From positions 261,225 to 325,224 of the forward strand of contig MJCC01000009.1 in the NCBI GenBank assembly GCA_001766655.1: a stretch of 64,000 nt of DNA, given 5' to 3'. This document shows, piece after piece, positions 29,626 to 38,587 of the stretch. Every line of letters begins with the position of its first letter. Position 1 is the first letter of the stretch. The stretch comes from Phytomonas francai. Taxonomy: Eukaryota; Euglenozoa; Kinetoplastea; Trypanosomatida; Trypanosomatidae. A program made the position numbers and the translations under genes. A model generated the notes under the pieces. It ran no database searches and was not told the origin of the DNA. It saw nothing but the letters and a program-made list of their open reading frames with translations.

Positions 29626-30078
29626 TTGATACCCGTATGCCATCGTCATGCCCCCATCCTCTCCGAGTCCGAGTTGCCTTTGTTGGTGTTTCCACTGGAT
29701 ATCCTTAATTACACCGGGATCCGCAATTTCTCTGTCTTGTGTTCCTTCTCCCACAAGATGAAGACAAAAGCGGGGGGGGGGGGGGGGGGGACAAAGCGAT
29801 CACCCCATATTGTTTTCCTTCGAGAAGCTCCTCCGCATTATTACTATCTCACCTACACCGAGAGGTTTGCATCCCTAATGGCTTTTTCCTTGTTTATAAC
29901 AATCGTTTTTTTTTGCTCAAATTCTTTTTCTCAAATTATTAGCCTTCTATTCTCCTGCGGTTTCTAGCCTCTTGCTTCATATTACGAATTAGCGGATTTC
30001 TGCTATACATTTATTATCCATATACACAAACATATACAAAAAAATTACCATAAAACACACGTACCTACCCACTTTACG
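29626..30078 (+). promoter_or_regulatory. Spacer with poly-G and the Rab7 trans-splice signal
   Basis: It contains a G19 run at 29772-29790. A T/C tract at about 29905-29932 is followed by AG at 29941-29942, and a second tract (ccttctattctcctgcggtt) by AG at 29966-29967. Either AG could be the spliced-leader acceptor for Rab7. Confidence 0.5.
29772..29790. repeat. Poly-G tract (19 nt)
   Basis: Nineteen G on + in the spacer downstream of the J-like gene. It could form a G-quadruplex. Confidence 0.95.
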
Positions 30079-30726
30079 ATGCCGCCCAAGCGTCAAGTCT
30101 TGAAGATCATCATTCTGGGAGATAGCGGGGTTGGAAAGACCTCGCTGATGCAGCAGTACGTGAACCACAAGTTTGACAATCGGTACAAGGCGACGATTGG
30201 GGCCGACTTCCTGAGCAAGGATATCGAAATCAACGGCCAGGTGGTGACACTGCAGATCTGGGACACGGCGGGGCAGGAGCGCTTTCAGTCGCTCGGATCG
30301 GCGTTCTATCGTGGGGCCGATGCCTGCATACTCGTGTTCGACGTCACTCAACCCGACAGCTTTGCCCACCTCAGCCTGTGGCTGGAGGAGTTCAGCATCC
30401 AGGCGGGAAACCGGGATAGCGTCTTGATTGGCAACAAGACCGACCTGAACGAGCGCCGACGGGTCTCGACCAAGACCGCACAGATGTGGTGTGCGAAGCA
30501 AAATATGAACAACAGCACCGCTTCGAATATCGCCTCGTGCGAGATGAAGTATTTTGAATCGTCTGCTAAGGAAAATATCTCCGTGGACGATGCCTTTTTG
30601 GCCGTCTCCACTGCGGCTTTGGCGAGGAAAGTGGCCACTGAAGAAGAAGTAGTGGAGCGACCGGAAACGATTGTTTTGTCCTCCAGCCAGCCGGAACAAG
30701 CACCCCGCTCATTATGCAGTTGCTGA
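30079..30726 (+). CDS. RAB7: Rab7 small GTPase
   Basis: A 215-residue Rab protein with every GTPase motif: GDSGVGKTS (14-22), the switch-I effector loop YKATIGADF (36-44), [12 protein letters not shown] (62-73), the guanine-specificity motif NKTD (119-122) and SSAK (161-164). It ends in CSC for double geranylgeranylation. The sequences [10 protein letters not shown] and [13 protein letters not shown] are typical of Rab7, the late-endosome/lysosome Rab that controls late endocytic traffic and autophagosome fusion. A short insert ([10 protein letters not shown]) sits before the G5 motif. It is the last gene of the + array before the convergent strand switch. Confidence 0.93.
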   Translation: MPPKRQVLKIIILGDSGVGKTSLMQQYVNHKFDNRYKATIGADFLSKDIEINGQVVTLQIWDTAGQERFQSLGSAFYRGADACILVFDVTQPDSFAHLSLWLEEFSIQAGNRDSVLIGNKTDLNERRRVSTKTAQMWCAKQNMNNSTASNIASCEMKYFESSAKENISVDDAFLAVSTAALARKVATEEEVVERPETIVLSSSQPEQAPRSLCSC

Positions 30727-31056
30727 ATAGATGATAACCAGAAATAAAAAATGAAGACATATACTTTTTGTTTGTATTTTCCTCTATAGAATTAGCCAAT
30801 GCGTAAACAAAGGGTAGAGGAGAAGAAAGTAAAAGCCAAGAAAGTACCGTGTTGAAAACGGTAAAAAGGGTACTAGGAAATCTATGACATATTTAAAAGA
30901 AGCAGTGTGAAAATAATAAACTGACTTTTGAAACCCCCATGCGTTGCCAAGCGGCACAATAATGCTCGGTACCACATGCCTTTTATTTTCCCATTCTCTT
31001 TTTCGTAGTATATTTACACTGAAATCGCACAAAAATGACCCATAGCACAACCGAAC

Positions 31057-31068
31057 GGGGGGGGGGGG
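31057..31068. repeat. Poly-G tract (12 nt)
   Basis: Twelve G on + lie 54 nt upstream of the tRNA cluster. Confidence 0.9.
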
Positions 31069-31121
31069 TGTAGAACCTCGGAATTAATCCCATTTTCGTG
31101 GAATTGAGATGTCGCAGCGTA

Positions 31122-31193
31122 GCTCCCATAGTGTAGCGGTTATCACCTCGGACTCTGAATCCGATAACCCTGGTTCGAGTCCAGGTGGGAGTG
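31122..31193 (+). tRNA. tRNA-Gln (anticodon CTG)
   Basis: The acceptor strands GCTCCCA and TGGGAGT pair with one G-T. The anticodon stem CGGA/TCCG holds the loop CTCTGAA, giving anticodon CTG. The T arm is CCTGG-TTCGAGT-CCAGG, with the B-box ggttcgagtcc. No intron. G is the discriminator. Confidence 0.93.
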
Positions 31194-31194
31194 A

Positions 31195-31201
31195 TTTTTT
31201 T
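31195..31201 (+). terminator. Pol III terminator of tRNA-Gln
   Basis: A T7 run starts two bases after the tRNA. Confidence 0.85.
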
Positions 31202-31257
31202 AAATCTCCTCCCTAGGGAGGATGACACATCGACCCTTTCGAGGGAAAGCCACCGTT

Positions 31258-31331
31258 GCTCTCATAGCTCAGTCGGTTAGAGCGTGGGTCTAATAAGCCC
31301 AAGGTCACAGGTTCGACCCCTGTTGGGAGCA
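31258..31331 (+). tRNA. tRNA-Ile (anticodon AAT)
   Basis: The acceptor strands GCTCTCA and TGGGAGC pair with one T-G. The A-box-like tagctcagtcggtta is present. The anticodon stem TGGGT/GCCCA holds the loop CTAATAA, giving AAT. The T arm carries ggttcgacccc. No intron. Confidence 0.93.
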
Positions 31332-31332
31332 C

Positions 31333-31338
31333 TTTTTT
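31333..31338 (+). terminator. Pol III terminator of tRNA-Ile
   Basis: A T6 run lies one base after the tRNA. Confidence 0.85.
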
Positions 31339-31387
31339 CCCACCCCCTTGCAAGATTACGGACCGTGTAAAAACCGTGGCGCTGCTG

Positions 31388-31471
31388 TGCCGGGGTTCCC
31401 GAGTTGGTCAAAGGGGTGAGACTTAAGTTCTCATGCGTCAGCTTCGTGGGTTCGAACCCCACCTCCGGCAG
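31388..31471 (+). tRNA. tRNA-Leu (anticodon TAA)
   Basis: The acceptor strands TGCCGGG and TCCGGCA pair with one G-T. The anticodon stem TGAGA/TCTCA holds the loop CTTAAGT, giving TAA. A long variable arm (about tgcgtcagcttcg) marks a class II tRNA. The B-box is gggttcgaacccc. Confidence 0.93.
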
Positions 31472-31473
31472 CC

Positions 31474-31478
31474 TTTTT
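31474..31478 (+). terminator. Pol III terminator of tRNA-Leu
   Basis: A T5 run lies two bases after the discriminator base. Confidence 0.8.
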
Positions 31479-31981
31479 CCTTTGCAGTGGTCCAGCGCTT
31501 AGTGTCTTTTTCGGGTATTTGGGAAACAAAATTGAGGACAGAGAAGAAAACGAAACTTTTGCCACAAGAAAAGGGGAATGTTGTCCCACTGAAGCGTGCA
31601 TGCGATATCACTCTAATCGGAATACTTTTTTTTTCCCATCCGCTGCCTCACTTTCGATTACGTGAAGGGAATGTTTTTAGTTGAAAATACATTTCCGTTC
31701 GGACGCGCCTATTTTTCCTTTTTATTCACCCACAACAACATCGTGAAAAGAAAAAGAGGCTGTTTCCTCATGAGGAGTTCAGAGTCTATGGGGATCTGGT
31801 TCGAATACTTCCCCCAGCTCACTCCGCATTCCACTGGAACGTCCGAGACAAATTTGCCTCCTAAAAATTCCTAACCTAGTTACTTTAAAAAAATAGCCAA
31901 ATAATTTTTCTAGGAATTACTTACCGCTCTACTAAACCTTTACATCTTCCCATTTTCAAAACTTGCGGAGTTCGCTCCCTA

Positions 31982-32008
31982 ACACACACACACACACACA
32001 CACACACC
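31982..32008. repeat. (CA)n microsatellite
   Basis: About 13 CA units, just downstream of the stop codon of the fatty acyl-CoA reductase gene. Confidence 0.95.
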
Positions 32009-32020
32009 AGTGCCATAAAA

Positions 32021-33757
32021 TTACAAAGACGCCTTCAAAAATATGTCGCTCCCAGAGGGTAGTTGTGCGGGGAGCTTGAACCCTGCCGTGTCCTTCACGA
32101 TATGCTTAAAAATACCGTACATGTATAATTGAAAATACACAAACCAATTAATTGCGTACGGGTCAAATACAAACAGTTTCCTACTGCGCTCGTTCAGTCC
32201 GTCGTCTAATTTATTGGAGTTCTTGCACGAAAACATCCACTCATTCGTCGTAAAATCATAGAACTCCCAGTTTAGCATGTCAGCGCGACGAACCGCCCTG
32301 CCTAGTCTCTCAATCTGCCCTTGCTTCTTGGAAGAGCCGATCGGCTCGGGAAGCTTAACGAGAAACTTCAGCGCCAGATACGGCGCGTAGCGCATGAGAT
32401 GATAGCGCAGCATATAGTATTTCTTACAAGTCGTCAAAACCACATTGCAGTTGCTCAACGACTTAGGGTGGCGCCTTTCTGCCAAGATGTAGTTGCTTAT
32501 GGCATCCTTCACGCGGCCCCAATTCACGCGATTTTCCGAGCCCGATACGGCCGCGTGGTAAATCATCAGCGGCTCCACAGGGAGCGGGGTGCGGCCCCTC
32601 TCGACCTCCTTGGCCTCACAAGGGGTCGCCGCCCGCGCCGGCGTCGCGATGGCGGCCACCGCCAACGCCGTCTTCGGCGCCGCCTTGCCCACCCACGGCA
32701 CGGCGACCGGCGCCGGGGCCCCCGCCATGATCGCGGCCGCGTCGGGGCTGCCCTCGGCACGCAGCCCCACCGACTTTTCCTCTCCCATCTCGGCCTGCCG
32801 GAGGGCGTTGCGCGCCCTGTGACGCTGCTGCGTCTGGAACAGGGCCTTGATCATAATGTTCACGACAAAATCGACCGGGACGATGTCGCACGTCTTATTT
32901 TCGTCGCACAAGAGCTCCTTCACGACGCCAAAGCCAACGGTGAGAATGAGCCCGCCGGCGGCCGTCAGGACGTCCACCCAGCCCGGCATCGGTTCGTAGT
33001 AGCTGCAGCCGATAATCGAGGGCCGCACGATGGCGAGCGGGATGTCACCGCGATACTTTTCGATGAGCTTCTCGCCCATATTCTTGGTAAAGGTGTACGT
33101 GTTGGGGAAGCCCAGCCGCTTCAAGTACTGGTCAGTCTGTTTGTTGAGCTCGGCAGGATGGATGTCCAAGATGGCCTTGACCATCTCCTCCGCGTCGAAC
33201 TGCAGCGGGTAAATCACCTCCTCGTTCACATGCTCGGGGCCTTGACGCTGATAGTTGACGTAGCAAGTCGACACGTGCACTATCGCCTCGAGTTTCTTGC
33301 AGGTCTTCGCCAGCGCCAGCATCCGCAACGGGCCAAGCGTGTTCATCTGCACTGACAGGTCAAGCCGCTCGTTAAAGTTAACGGTGGCGGCGATGTGGAA
33401 TATGAGGTTCACCTCATTCGCAATCGTCGTGCGGTCCTTCTCCGACAACCCGAGGTGGTCCTCTGTGATATCGCCGCTCAAGGGCTTGATTTTGTTGCAC
33501 AGCTCGCTCCACTTGGCGTCCCCGACGGCCTTACGAATGGGCTCAAAACACGGGGATTTAAATAACTCCAACTCTAGACGTTCTTGCATTTTCAAGTAGC
33601 GTTTGTATTCTCGCGAATTTTTTCCGCGCATAAGCAGGTAGATGGTGCGCACATCACCGAACTCCTTCAGAATTTTATACAGTAAAACTTTTCCAACGAA
33701 ACCGGTCCCGCCTGTTATGAGAATGACGCGCCCAGCAAAGCCTTCTCGAATGTCCAT
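32021..33757 (-). CDS. Fatty acyl-CoA reductase (alcohol-forming)
   Basis: A 578-residue FAR-family enzyme that reduces fatty acyl-CoA to fatty alcohol with NADPH, supplying alcohols for ether lipids or wax. The N-terminal Rossmann domain has the cofactor loop TGGTGFVGK (15-23). The active-site YxxxK is YTFTK (Tyr221, Lys225), and HVSTCYVN is also typical. The C-terminal FAR_C-like domain holds conserved aromatic/basic blocks (NWEFYDFTTNEW). A segment of about 85 residues at 308-396, rich in Ala/Pro/Val, interrupts the protein between the catalytic domain and FAR_C and looks like a lineage-specific insertion. The start is ATG 33757. It is the last gene of the - array before the strand switch. 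Confidence 0.9.
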   Translation of the reverse strand: MDIREGFAGRVILITGGTGFVGKVLLYKILKEFGDVRTIYLLMRGKNSREYKRYLKMQERLELELFKSPCFEPIRKAVGDAKWSELCNKIKPLSGDITEDHLGLSEKDRTTIANEVNLIFHIAATVNFNERLDLSVQMNTLGPLRMLALAKTCKKLEAIVHVSTCYVNYQRQGPEHVNEEVIYPLQFDAEEMVKAILDIHPAELNKQTDQYLKRLGFPNTYTFTKNMGEKLIEKYRGDIPLAIVRPSIIGCSYYEPMPGWVDVLTAAGGLILTVGFGVVKELLCDENKTCDIVPVDFVVNIMIKALFQTQQRHRARNALRQAEMGEEKSVGLRAEGSPDAAAIMAGAPAPVAVPWVGKAAPKTALAVAAIATPARAATPCEAKEVERGRTPLPVEPLMIYHAAVSGSENRVNWGRVKDAISNYILAERRHPKSLSNCNVVLTTCKKYYMLRYHLMRYAPYLALKFLVKLPEPIGSSKKQGQIERLGRAVRRADMLNWEFYDFTTNEWMFSCKNSNKLDDGLNERSRKLFVFDPYAINWFVYFQLYMYGIFKHIVKDTAGFKLPAQLPSGSDIFLKASL

Positions 33758-34190
33758 AGCAGTAATATTTCCCCACCCACAAAAAAAAAATGATCAATAG
33801 ATAAATAAAAATACCTGAATGGATAGAAAAGGAAATCAAGTCCGGAAAGAGTAAAAAGGCGGGAGAGATCTTTTGATGAAAGACAAGTGAATTAACGGAA
33901 TTCTATATATAAAGGAAAGGAGAAGAGGTAACGAATTCATTATCTTTTAAACTGAAACAATCGCGCTTCTCAGTTCACTCCCACAATTTCGAAGGAAGGC
34001 ACGTACTGGCGGACAGGTGTCGTTGAACCTTTTTTTTTGTTTTGCTTAATTTTTCTCACACACCTGAACAAACCCCTGACCACTATTGCCAAGTTCTACC
34101 CATGCAAAGAGGTCAAACCGTACTATCAGTACCGTGTGCTCATTAAAAAATGACCTTTCTCGCACCCTCCCTTCTGAGAAACCGATAGTT
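33758..34190. other. Spacer
   Basis: AT-rich, with A runs and a T8 run at about 34030. Several purine-rich + strand tracts (33830-33935) read as pyrimidine tracts on -, suitable as trans-splice signals for the reductase gene. No gene is seen. Confidence 0.5.
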
Positions 34191-35234
34191 TCACTCCACC
34201 GTCGCGATCATTCTTGCAAGCATGGCAGCTAGCTGCAGCGGAGTCCCCACGCCCTCAGCAATACGCATTGTCGTTTCAGCTATGACCTTGAGCACCTCTA
34301 GCTGCTGAACCTCATTGCGGAACATCTGGACCTTCATCTGTGCGACTCTAAAGAAGGTCGAAATGACGTCCGACGGTGCGTACCCGCGGCGAAGCAGTCG
34401 AGTTGTCTCCTTGTGCGCCTCCGCCAGATCTTTTTTTGTGAGGCATGCCGTCAGGATGTTCTCCACGAGCACCGGGTGTGGTTGATCGCACACCTTGAAG
34501 ACGTTCTCAGCGTTGACCATGGCATAGCCCGTGTGGGTCGCCTGCAGCGCGTTCATGGCCTGTCGAAGGTCGCCCTCCGCGAGGTACAGCAAGGCCTCGA
34601 GCCCGTCGTCGGTGTACTGGACGTTCTCCTGCTTCACGACGTCCATCAGGCGCTTCAGAATGTCAACATTAGAGAGCTTCTCGAAGCGCACGATGGCGCA
34701 TCGAGACTGGATCGGTTCGATGATTTTGCTGCTTTGATTGCAGGCAAAGGCAAAGCGCGTGGTCGCGCTGTAGAGCTCCATCGTACGCCGCAGTGCCTGC
34801 TGCGCCGCAGGAGTCATGCTGTCCGCCTCGTCGAGCAGGACGATTTTGTGCAGGGCGATTCCGCCCGCGGAGTCGCCGTTCGGCCCCCCCCCAGGGAGCG
34901 TCTTCTTCGTCTGTGCGAAGAGTTTAATCCGCTCCCGTACGACGTCGAGGCCGCGGTCGTCGCTCGCGTTCAGCTCGAGCACCGCGTCTTTCAAGATATC
35001 CCGGTCGCCCGCCGAGGACGACGCGGCGGCCGATCCCCGCAAAAGGAGGTCGCGGGCTAAGCAGAGCATGCTCGTAGTCTTTCCGGTACCAGGCGGGCCG
35101 CACAGCAGCAGGTTGGGGAGGTTGCCCTCCCTCGCGATGACCTGCAAACGCGAGACCGCCTCGGTGTTGCCCACGATCTCGGACATCGTCTGGGGGCGGT
35201 ACATTTCGATCCACGGCGAGCTTAATGACGACAT
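34191..35234 (-). CDS. RFC2: Replication factor C subunit (human RFC2 / yeast Rfc4 type)
   Basis: A 347-residue clamp-loader AAA+ subunit. The start is ATG 35234 ([14 protein letters not shown]), since the frame further 5' lacks an ATG. Motifs: RFC box II-like WIEMYRP, Walker A GPPGTGKT (46-53), Walker B LLDEAD (133-138), and the SRC arginine-finger motif (177-179). The stretches [26 protein letters not shown] and [16 protein letters not shown] are specific to the RFC2/Rfc4 subunit. RFC loads PCNA onto primed DNA in the nucleus. A short Ala/Ser-Gly insert sits between Walker A and NASDD. Length is normal for the family. Confidence 0.93.
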   Translation of the reverse strand: MSSLSSPWIEMYRPQTMSEIVGNTEAVSRLQVIAREGNLPNLLLCGPPGTGKTTSMLCLARDLLLRGSAAASSSAGDRDILKDAVLELNASDDRGLDVVRERIKLFAQTKKTLPGGGPNGDSAGGIALHKIVLLDEADSMTPAAQQALRRTMELYSATTRFAFACNQSSKIIEPIQSRCAIVRFEKLSNVDILKRLMDVVKQENVQYTDDGLEALLYLAEGDLRQAMNALQATHTGYAMVNAENVFKVCDQPHPVLVENILTACLTKKDLAEAHKETTRLLRRGYAPSDVISTFFRVAQMKVQMFRNEVQQLEVLKVIAETTMRIAEGVGTPLQLAAMLARMIATVE

Positions 35235-35570
35235 GATTGCTCCCCAACCACGTCTCCTCCTCAACACACTTTTCTTCTATGAGTTTTAATAACTTGGATT
35301 ATTTCTATTCGCTTGCGTGCGTGTTTGTGTGTGTGATGGTATCGAAGACCAGTTCTTTTTTCCCGTTTAGCGCAAACAAGAAAGAGAGAAAGAGAGAAAG
35401 GAGAGATTAGGTTGCCTGTTATATTAAATTGTTATCACTACAATACTGCAGGTTATTAGTGGACCCAAAATGTAATGATCTTCCATTGGCATGATGGGCT
35501 GTTCTTAGCAACAAATAGAGAAATATAAAACAAGGAACTGCTGGATAAATGAATACAAACAAATAAATGG

Positions 35571-35879
35571 AAAAAAAAAGTTACCTTCCCTATACAAAGC
35601 ACGTTTGGTACGACAAGTGAAACGCCTCTGAGGGAGACCCGGTATTATCATGTCTTGGCGCAGTAAACCCTTCTCTGCCATGCACGCGAAGAGTCAGACG
35701 CCTCGACCTTTCCACGTCTCATCAAGTCATCCTTCCAGTCGTAAAGGTGTGTAAGGAGTACGATCGGGGGTAGTGAGAACCATCAAGTCGCGCTGCATGA
35801 CTTGAGGCAGGGTCCGACAACGTTCAGCCACGGCAGCTTTTCACTGTACCCCCCACACACCCCACCCCTGAAGTCTCCC
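35571..35879 (-). ncRNA. Candidate structured non-coding RNA (nested inverted repeats, T-run end)
   Basis: A GC-rich, non-coding island in an AT-rich spacer contains three nested complementary pairs in the right order: GGGAGAC 35632-35638 with GTCTCCC 35873-35879; GGTGTGT 35746-35752 with ACACACC 35855-35861; and GGGGGTAGTGA 35766-35776 with TCACTGTACCCCC 35841-35853, 11 pairs with a 2-nt bulge. A hairpin TCAAGTC/GACTTGA (35783-35789 / 35799-35805) lies inside. Read on the - strand the island is followed by a T9 run (A run at 35571-35579), like a Pol III end, so I place it on - with low certainty. I could not match it to SRP RNA, U snRNAs, 5S, tRNA or a C/D snoRNA. Confidence 0.35.
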
Positions 35880-35961
35880 AACACAACCTCATGGTAGGCT
35901 AAAATGTCGTTAGCTTACAGCACATTTTTACCCTAGATAATGTTTCCCCTTAATATGTGGT

Positions 35962-35989
35962 CAATAATAATAATAATAATAATAATAAA
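35962..35989. repeat. (AAT)n microsatellite
   Basis: About nine AAT units in the RFC2-AARSD1 spacer. Confidence 0.9.
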
Positions 35990-36664
35990 TACTGTAGGAC
36001 CTTGACGTCCTATCTTTTTTATTACCAGAATAATTCGTTACCTCATTCAAAAAGTTATATTGCCGTAACAACAAAACTAAAAGTAACTTCGCATACCCAA
36101 AGGGGTGTTGACAGAAACGATCAAACAAAAACGCAAAATAGATCCTCGTTCGGAAATCTTTCATGAAGCTGCGCGTACAAACTATAATCCAGCGATAAAA
36201 TGGGGAGCTAATGTATCATAGTCCAAGATTGCATAACATGCGTACACCACTGTCAACGTAAAACGAATGATGCGATAGTATTCCTGCAAAACCCACGATC
36301 CTGTTTACACGTATACAAAGAATGGAATCTTCTTAGTACCGATTCAACAACAACAACAAAATCTGCACAAAAATGGAAAATAAAGAGTCTTTAACACCAA
36401 GATTGCTGTTATCCTTCATAAAAACAATCCATCAATGACCGATAACTTGGAGTAACTTTGACGCGGAATCCCTGCAAGCGATAGAATGCAACAGTGGCAT
36501 AAAAAGAGGAAAAGACATGACTTTAGGAGGAGATTTGGGCGCAAGCCGACCATCCTGCGTCAAGGACCCACCACAGAATTAATAATAGTACGCGCTTCTT
36601 GGAATAAAAAATTATTCCCATGCATGCGGTACCGCGGCTTGAAAGCCGAGACGCGAAAATGAAT

Positions 36665-38185
36665 CTACTTATCCGCACCATCCTCTCTACTCTGGTTAGA
36701 AAACCTCACATCCTTGAGCACCGCCACAAGTCTATCCCACTCTTTCAGGCTGCCCTTTCCGCGAAACCCCTGCTTCGACAAGCCACCCTTGAGGTCCTGC
36801 AGCACCGCCTTCGTGATCGAGGCGACCTCCTCGATCCGCTTCGCATCGGGCCCCCAAATCGTGACCTGCCCCGACACGTTCTTGCCGGGCACGACGCTGT
36901 AGAGCGGAATGAGCGCGTCGACGTCGACCGCCCAGGCGGAGACCAGGACGACGTCCCCCAGCCCCGCCTCCGTGAGCTGGTTGCGAACGGCGTAGAAGAA
37001 GTCGAGGCCGACGTCATCGCGGCGGAGCGCGACGACCTCGCGGGCGCCGGCGCCGATCTCGCCCGCGAGCGCGCGCGCCGCGTCCCGCGCGAGCTCCTCG
37101 GTCGACCACCGCCGGAGCCGCCGCTCCGCCGCCGCGGCGTCCTCGAGGCGTTTGTGGAGGGTCCCGACGAAGTCCGGGGGCGGGGTGCCGCCGAGCTCGA
37201 GGCCGATCCCGCGCTCCCGCGCGTGCATCTCGCGGAACCGCGCGATCGCGCGGTTGCCCGTGAGGAAGTGGAGCTTGAGGGTCCCCCCCTTGACCTCCTG
37301 GTGGAGCACGTGCAGGACGTGCAGCCGCGCGAGGCTCGGGAGGTGGGTCCCGCAGCAGGTGCAGCTGTCGATGCCGCGAATCGTGACGGTGCGAATGGGG
37401 CCCGCGACGTCCTCCGGGATCTCGCGCCCGCGGATCGCGAACGGGTCCGGGTCGACCCCCTCGCGATCCGCGGGCCCCCCGTCCGACGCCGTCCGCGCCG
37501 CCCTGCGGCCCGCGGCCTCGGCCAGACACGCCTCGCGGCTCTCGAAGAGCTCAAAGACGACCTCCGCGGCCTCGGCGATGCAGGCGTTGCAGCGGTCCTC
37601 GATACGCCGGATCATCTCCGTCGTGATCTTCTTCGTCGCGGGGTTGATGAAATCGCTGTAGGGCCGGTTCTGCTCGGGGTCGGCGAGGTAGGCCGCGATG
37701 TCGAGCGTGATGAAGCAGGTGGGGTGGGTCAGGGCCCAGCTGATGGTCGGCAGGCCCATCATCGCGGCGTCGTTGACGACGGCGGTCAGCAGGTGTTGGC
37801 CGGTGTGATGCTGCATGTGGTCGAGGCGCCGCGGCCAGTCGACTTTTTGCACCACCACGGCCCCGACGGGGAAGGCGGAGGGGCTCGTCAGGACGCAAAC
37901 GTCGCCCCGCCGCTGGACGTTCGTGATGGCGACCTCGCCCGTCGGCGGAACGGCGTCGGCCAGTTGAAGGGTGCCGAAGTCGCACGGCTGCCCGCCCCCT
38001 TCCGGGAAGAGAACGGAGTCGCTGCAAATGATATCATACGCCGCCGCGGGCGAGTTGTCGACCGACTTATTTTTTTTCTTCGAAGGGACGGTCTTGGCGG
38101 GCTCACAGGAGACCACCGTGGTGGTGAGCTCCCGCAACAAAGGATTGCGCAAGCAGGATAATTCGGCGATGCGAGCGATGGACAT
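36665..38185 (-). CDS. AARSD1: Alanyl-tRNA editing protein AARSD1 (AlaX type)
   Basis: A 506-residue trans-editing hydrolase that removes wrongly attached serine from tRNA-Ala in the cytosol. It matches the editing half of alanyl-tRNA synthetase: the glycine loop FPEGGGQPCDFG (60-71), the first zinc motif HHTGQH (H127 and H131) and the second CTCCGTH (C277 and H281), followed by KLHFLTGNRA. The catalytic aminoacylation domain of AlaRS is absent. The C-terminal 200 residues resemble the AlaRS C-Ala/DHHA1-like region, ending with the glycine-rich GGLSKQGFRGKGSL. The Arg/Ala-rich stretch around 225-260 is an insertion. GC content is very high in the middle. The start is ATG 38185. Confidence 0.9.
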   Translation of the reverse strand: MSIARIAELSCLRNPLLRELTTTVVSCEPAKTVPSKKKNKSVDNSPAAAYDIICSDSVLFPEGGGQPCDFGTLQLADAVPPTGEVAITNVQRRGDVCVLTSPSAFPVGAVVVQKVDWPRRLDHMQHHTGQHLLTAVVNDAAMMGLPTISWALTHPTCFITLDIAAYLADPEQNRPYSDFINPATKKITTEMIRRIEDRCNACIAEAAEVVFELFESREACLAEAAGRRAARTASDGGPADREGVDPDPFAIRGREIPEDVAGPIRTVTIRGIDSCTCCGTHLPSLARLHVLHVLHQEVKGGTLKLHFLTGNRAIARFREMHARERGIGLELGGTPPPDFVGTLHKRLEDAAAAERRLRRWSTEELARDAARALAGEIGAGAREVVALRRDDVGLDFFYAVRNQLTEAGLGDVVLVSAWAVDVDALIPLYSVVPGKNVSGQVTIWGPDAKRIEEVASITKAVLQDLKGGLSKQGFRGKGSLKEWDRLVAVLKDVRFSNQSREDGADK

Positions 38186-38587
38186 TTTTTATAATCTTGA
38201 AATCAAAAAAGACATGCGAATCAAGAGATAATATATATATATATATAGAAGTACATGGATAGGGAAAAAATAGTCTCCGTCGGAGCGCCTCATTGTGAGT
38301 AAATGATAGTGCAATCTGTTGACCTATTGGATAACAGAATCCACACCGTAGAAAAAAAAAAAGAAGCGAAGGTATTCGAAAAAGAATCCGCACAGGAAAA
38401 ACAAAAGCCAAAGAGTATTCATACCTCTTTCTCCTCAGAGTCCACATAACTACAACAATCTCGGCTGCAAACCGACAGACCACAACGGAGAACCCTATTG
38501 ATTATATATAGATATAGATATAGGTATGCATTTACTCCACGGAAGTTGCCCACAATGCCACAAAAGGGTTCTCTATCCTGCTTCGAT
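38186..38587. other. Spacer with (AT)n
   Basis: It holds an (AT)n at 38230-38245, an A run at 38353-38362 and ATAG repeats at 38503-38524. No gene is seen. Confidence 0.55.

Larger units (their letters stand above)
30727..32020. other. Convergent strand-switch region with tRNA cluster
   Basis: The + array ends at 30726 (Rab7) and the - array ends at 32021 (fatty acyl-CoA reductase). The region between holds a G12 run, three + strand tRNA genes and a (CA)n at 31982-32008, and no protein gene. In trypanosomatids such sites are Pol II termination zones, often with tRNA genes and base J/H3V; that role is inferred here. Confidence 0.8.
35235..36664. other. Spacer with candidate structured RNA
   Basis: A 1.4 kb spacer. 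It holds a purine stretch at 35382-35404, an A9 run at 35571-35579 (T9 on -), a GC-richer island at 35600-35880 with nested inverted repeats, and an (AAT)n at 35962-35989. No protein gene is seen. Confidence 0.6.

Noticed and set aside
31433..31684. 83-codon + frame overlapping tRNA-Leu
   Set aside because: It begins inside the tRNA gene and has no coding composition.
35690..35740. C box (TTGATGA) and D box (CTGA) on - suggesting a C/D snoRNA
   Set aside because: The boxes are only about 20 nt apart, too close for a normal C/D snoRNA, and no terminal stem fits. The nested-arm model explains the island better.
35920..35945. TTACCCTAG resembling a telomeric repeat or telomerase RNA template
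   Set aside because: Only six or seven bases match, no second repeat unit is present and the flanks are AT-rich; most likely chance.
36620..38161. Long open frame (513 codons) antisense to AARSD1
   Set aside because: It is a by-product of extreme third-position GC on the - strand gene. The protein is Arg/Gly/Ala/Asp-rich with no motif, and it lies against the array direction.
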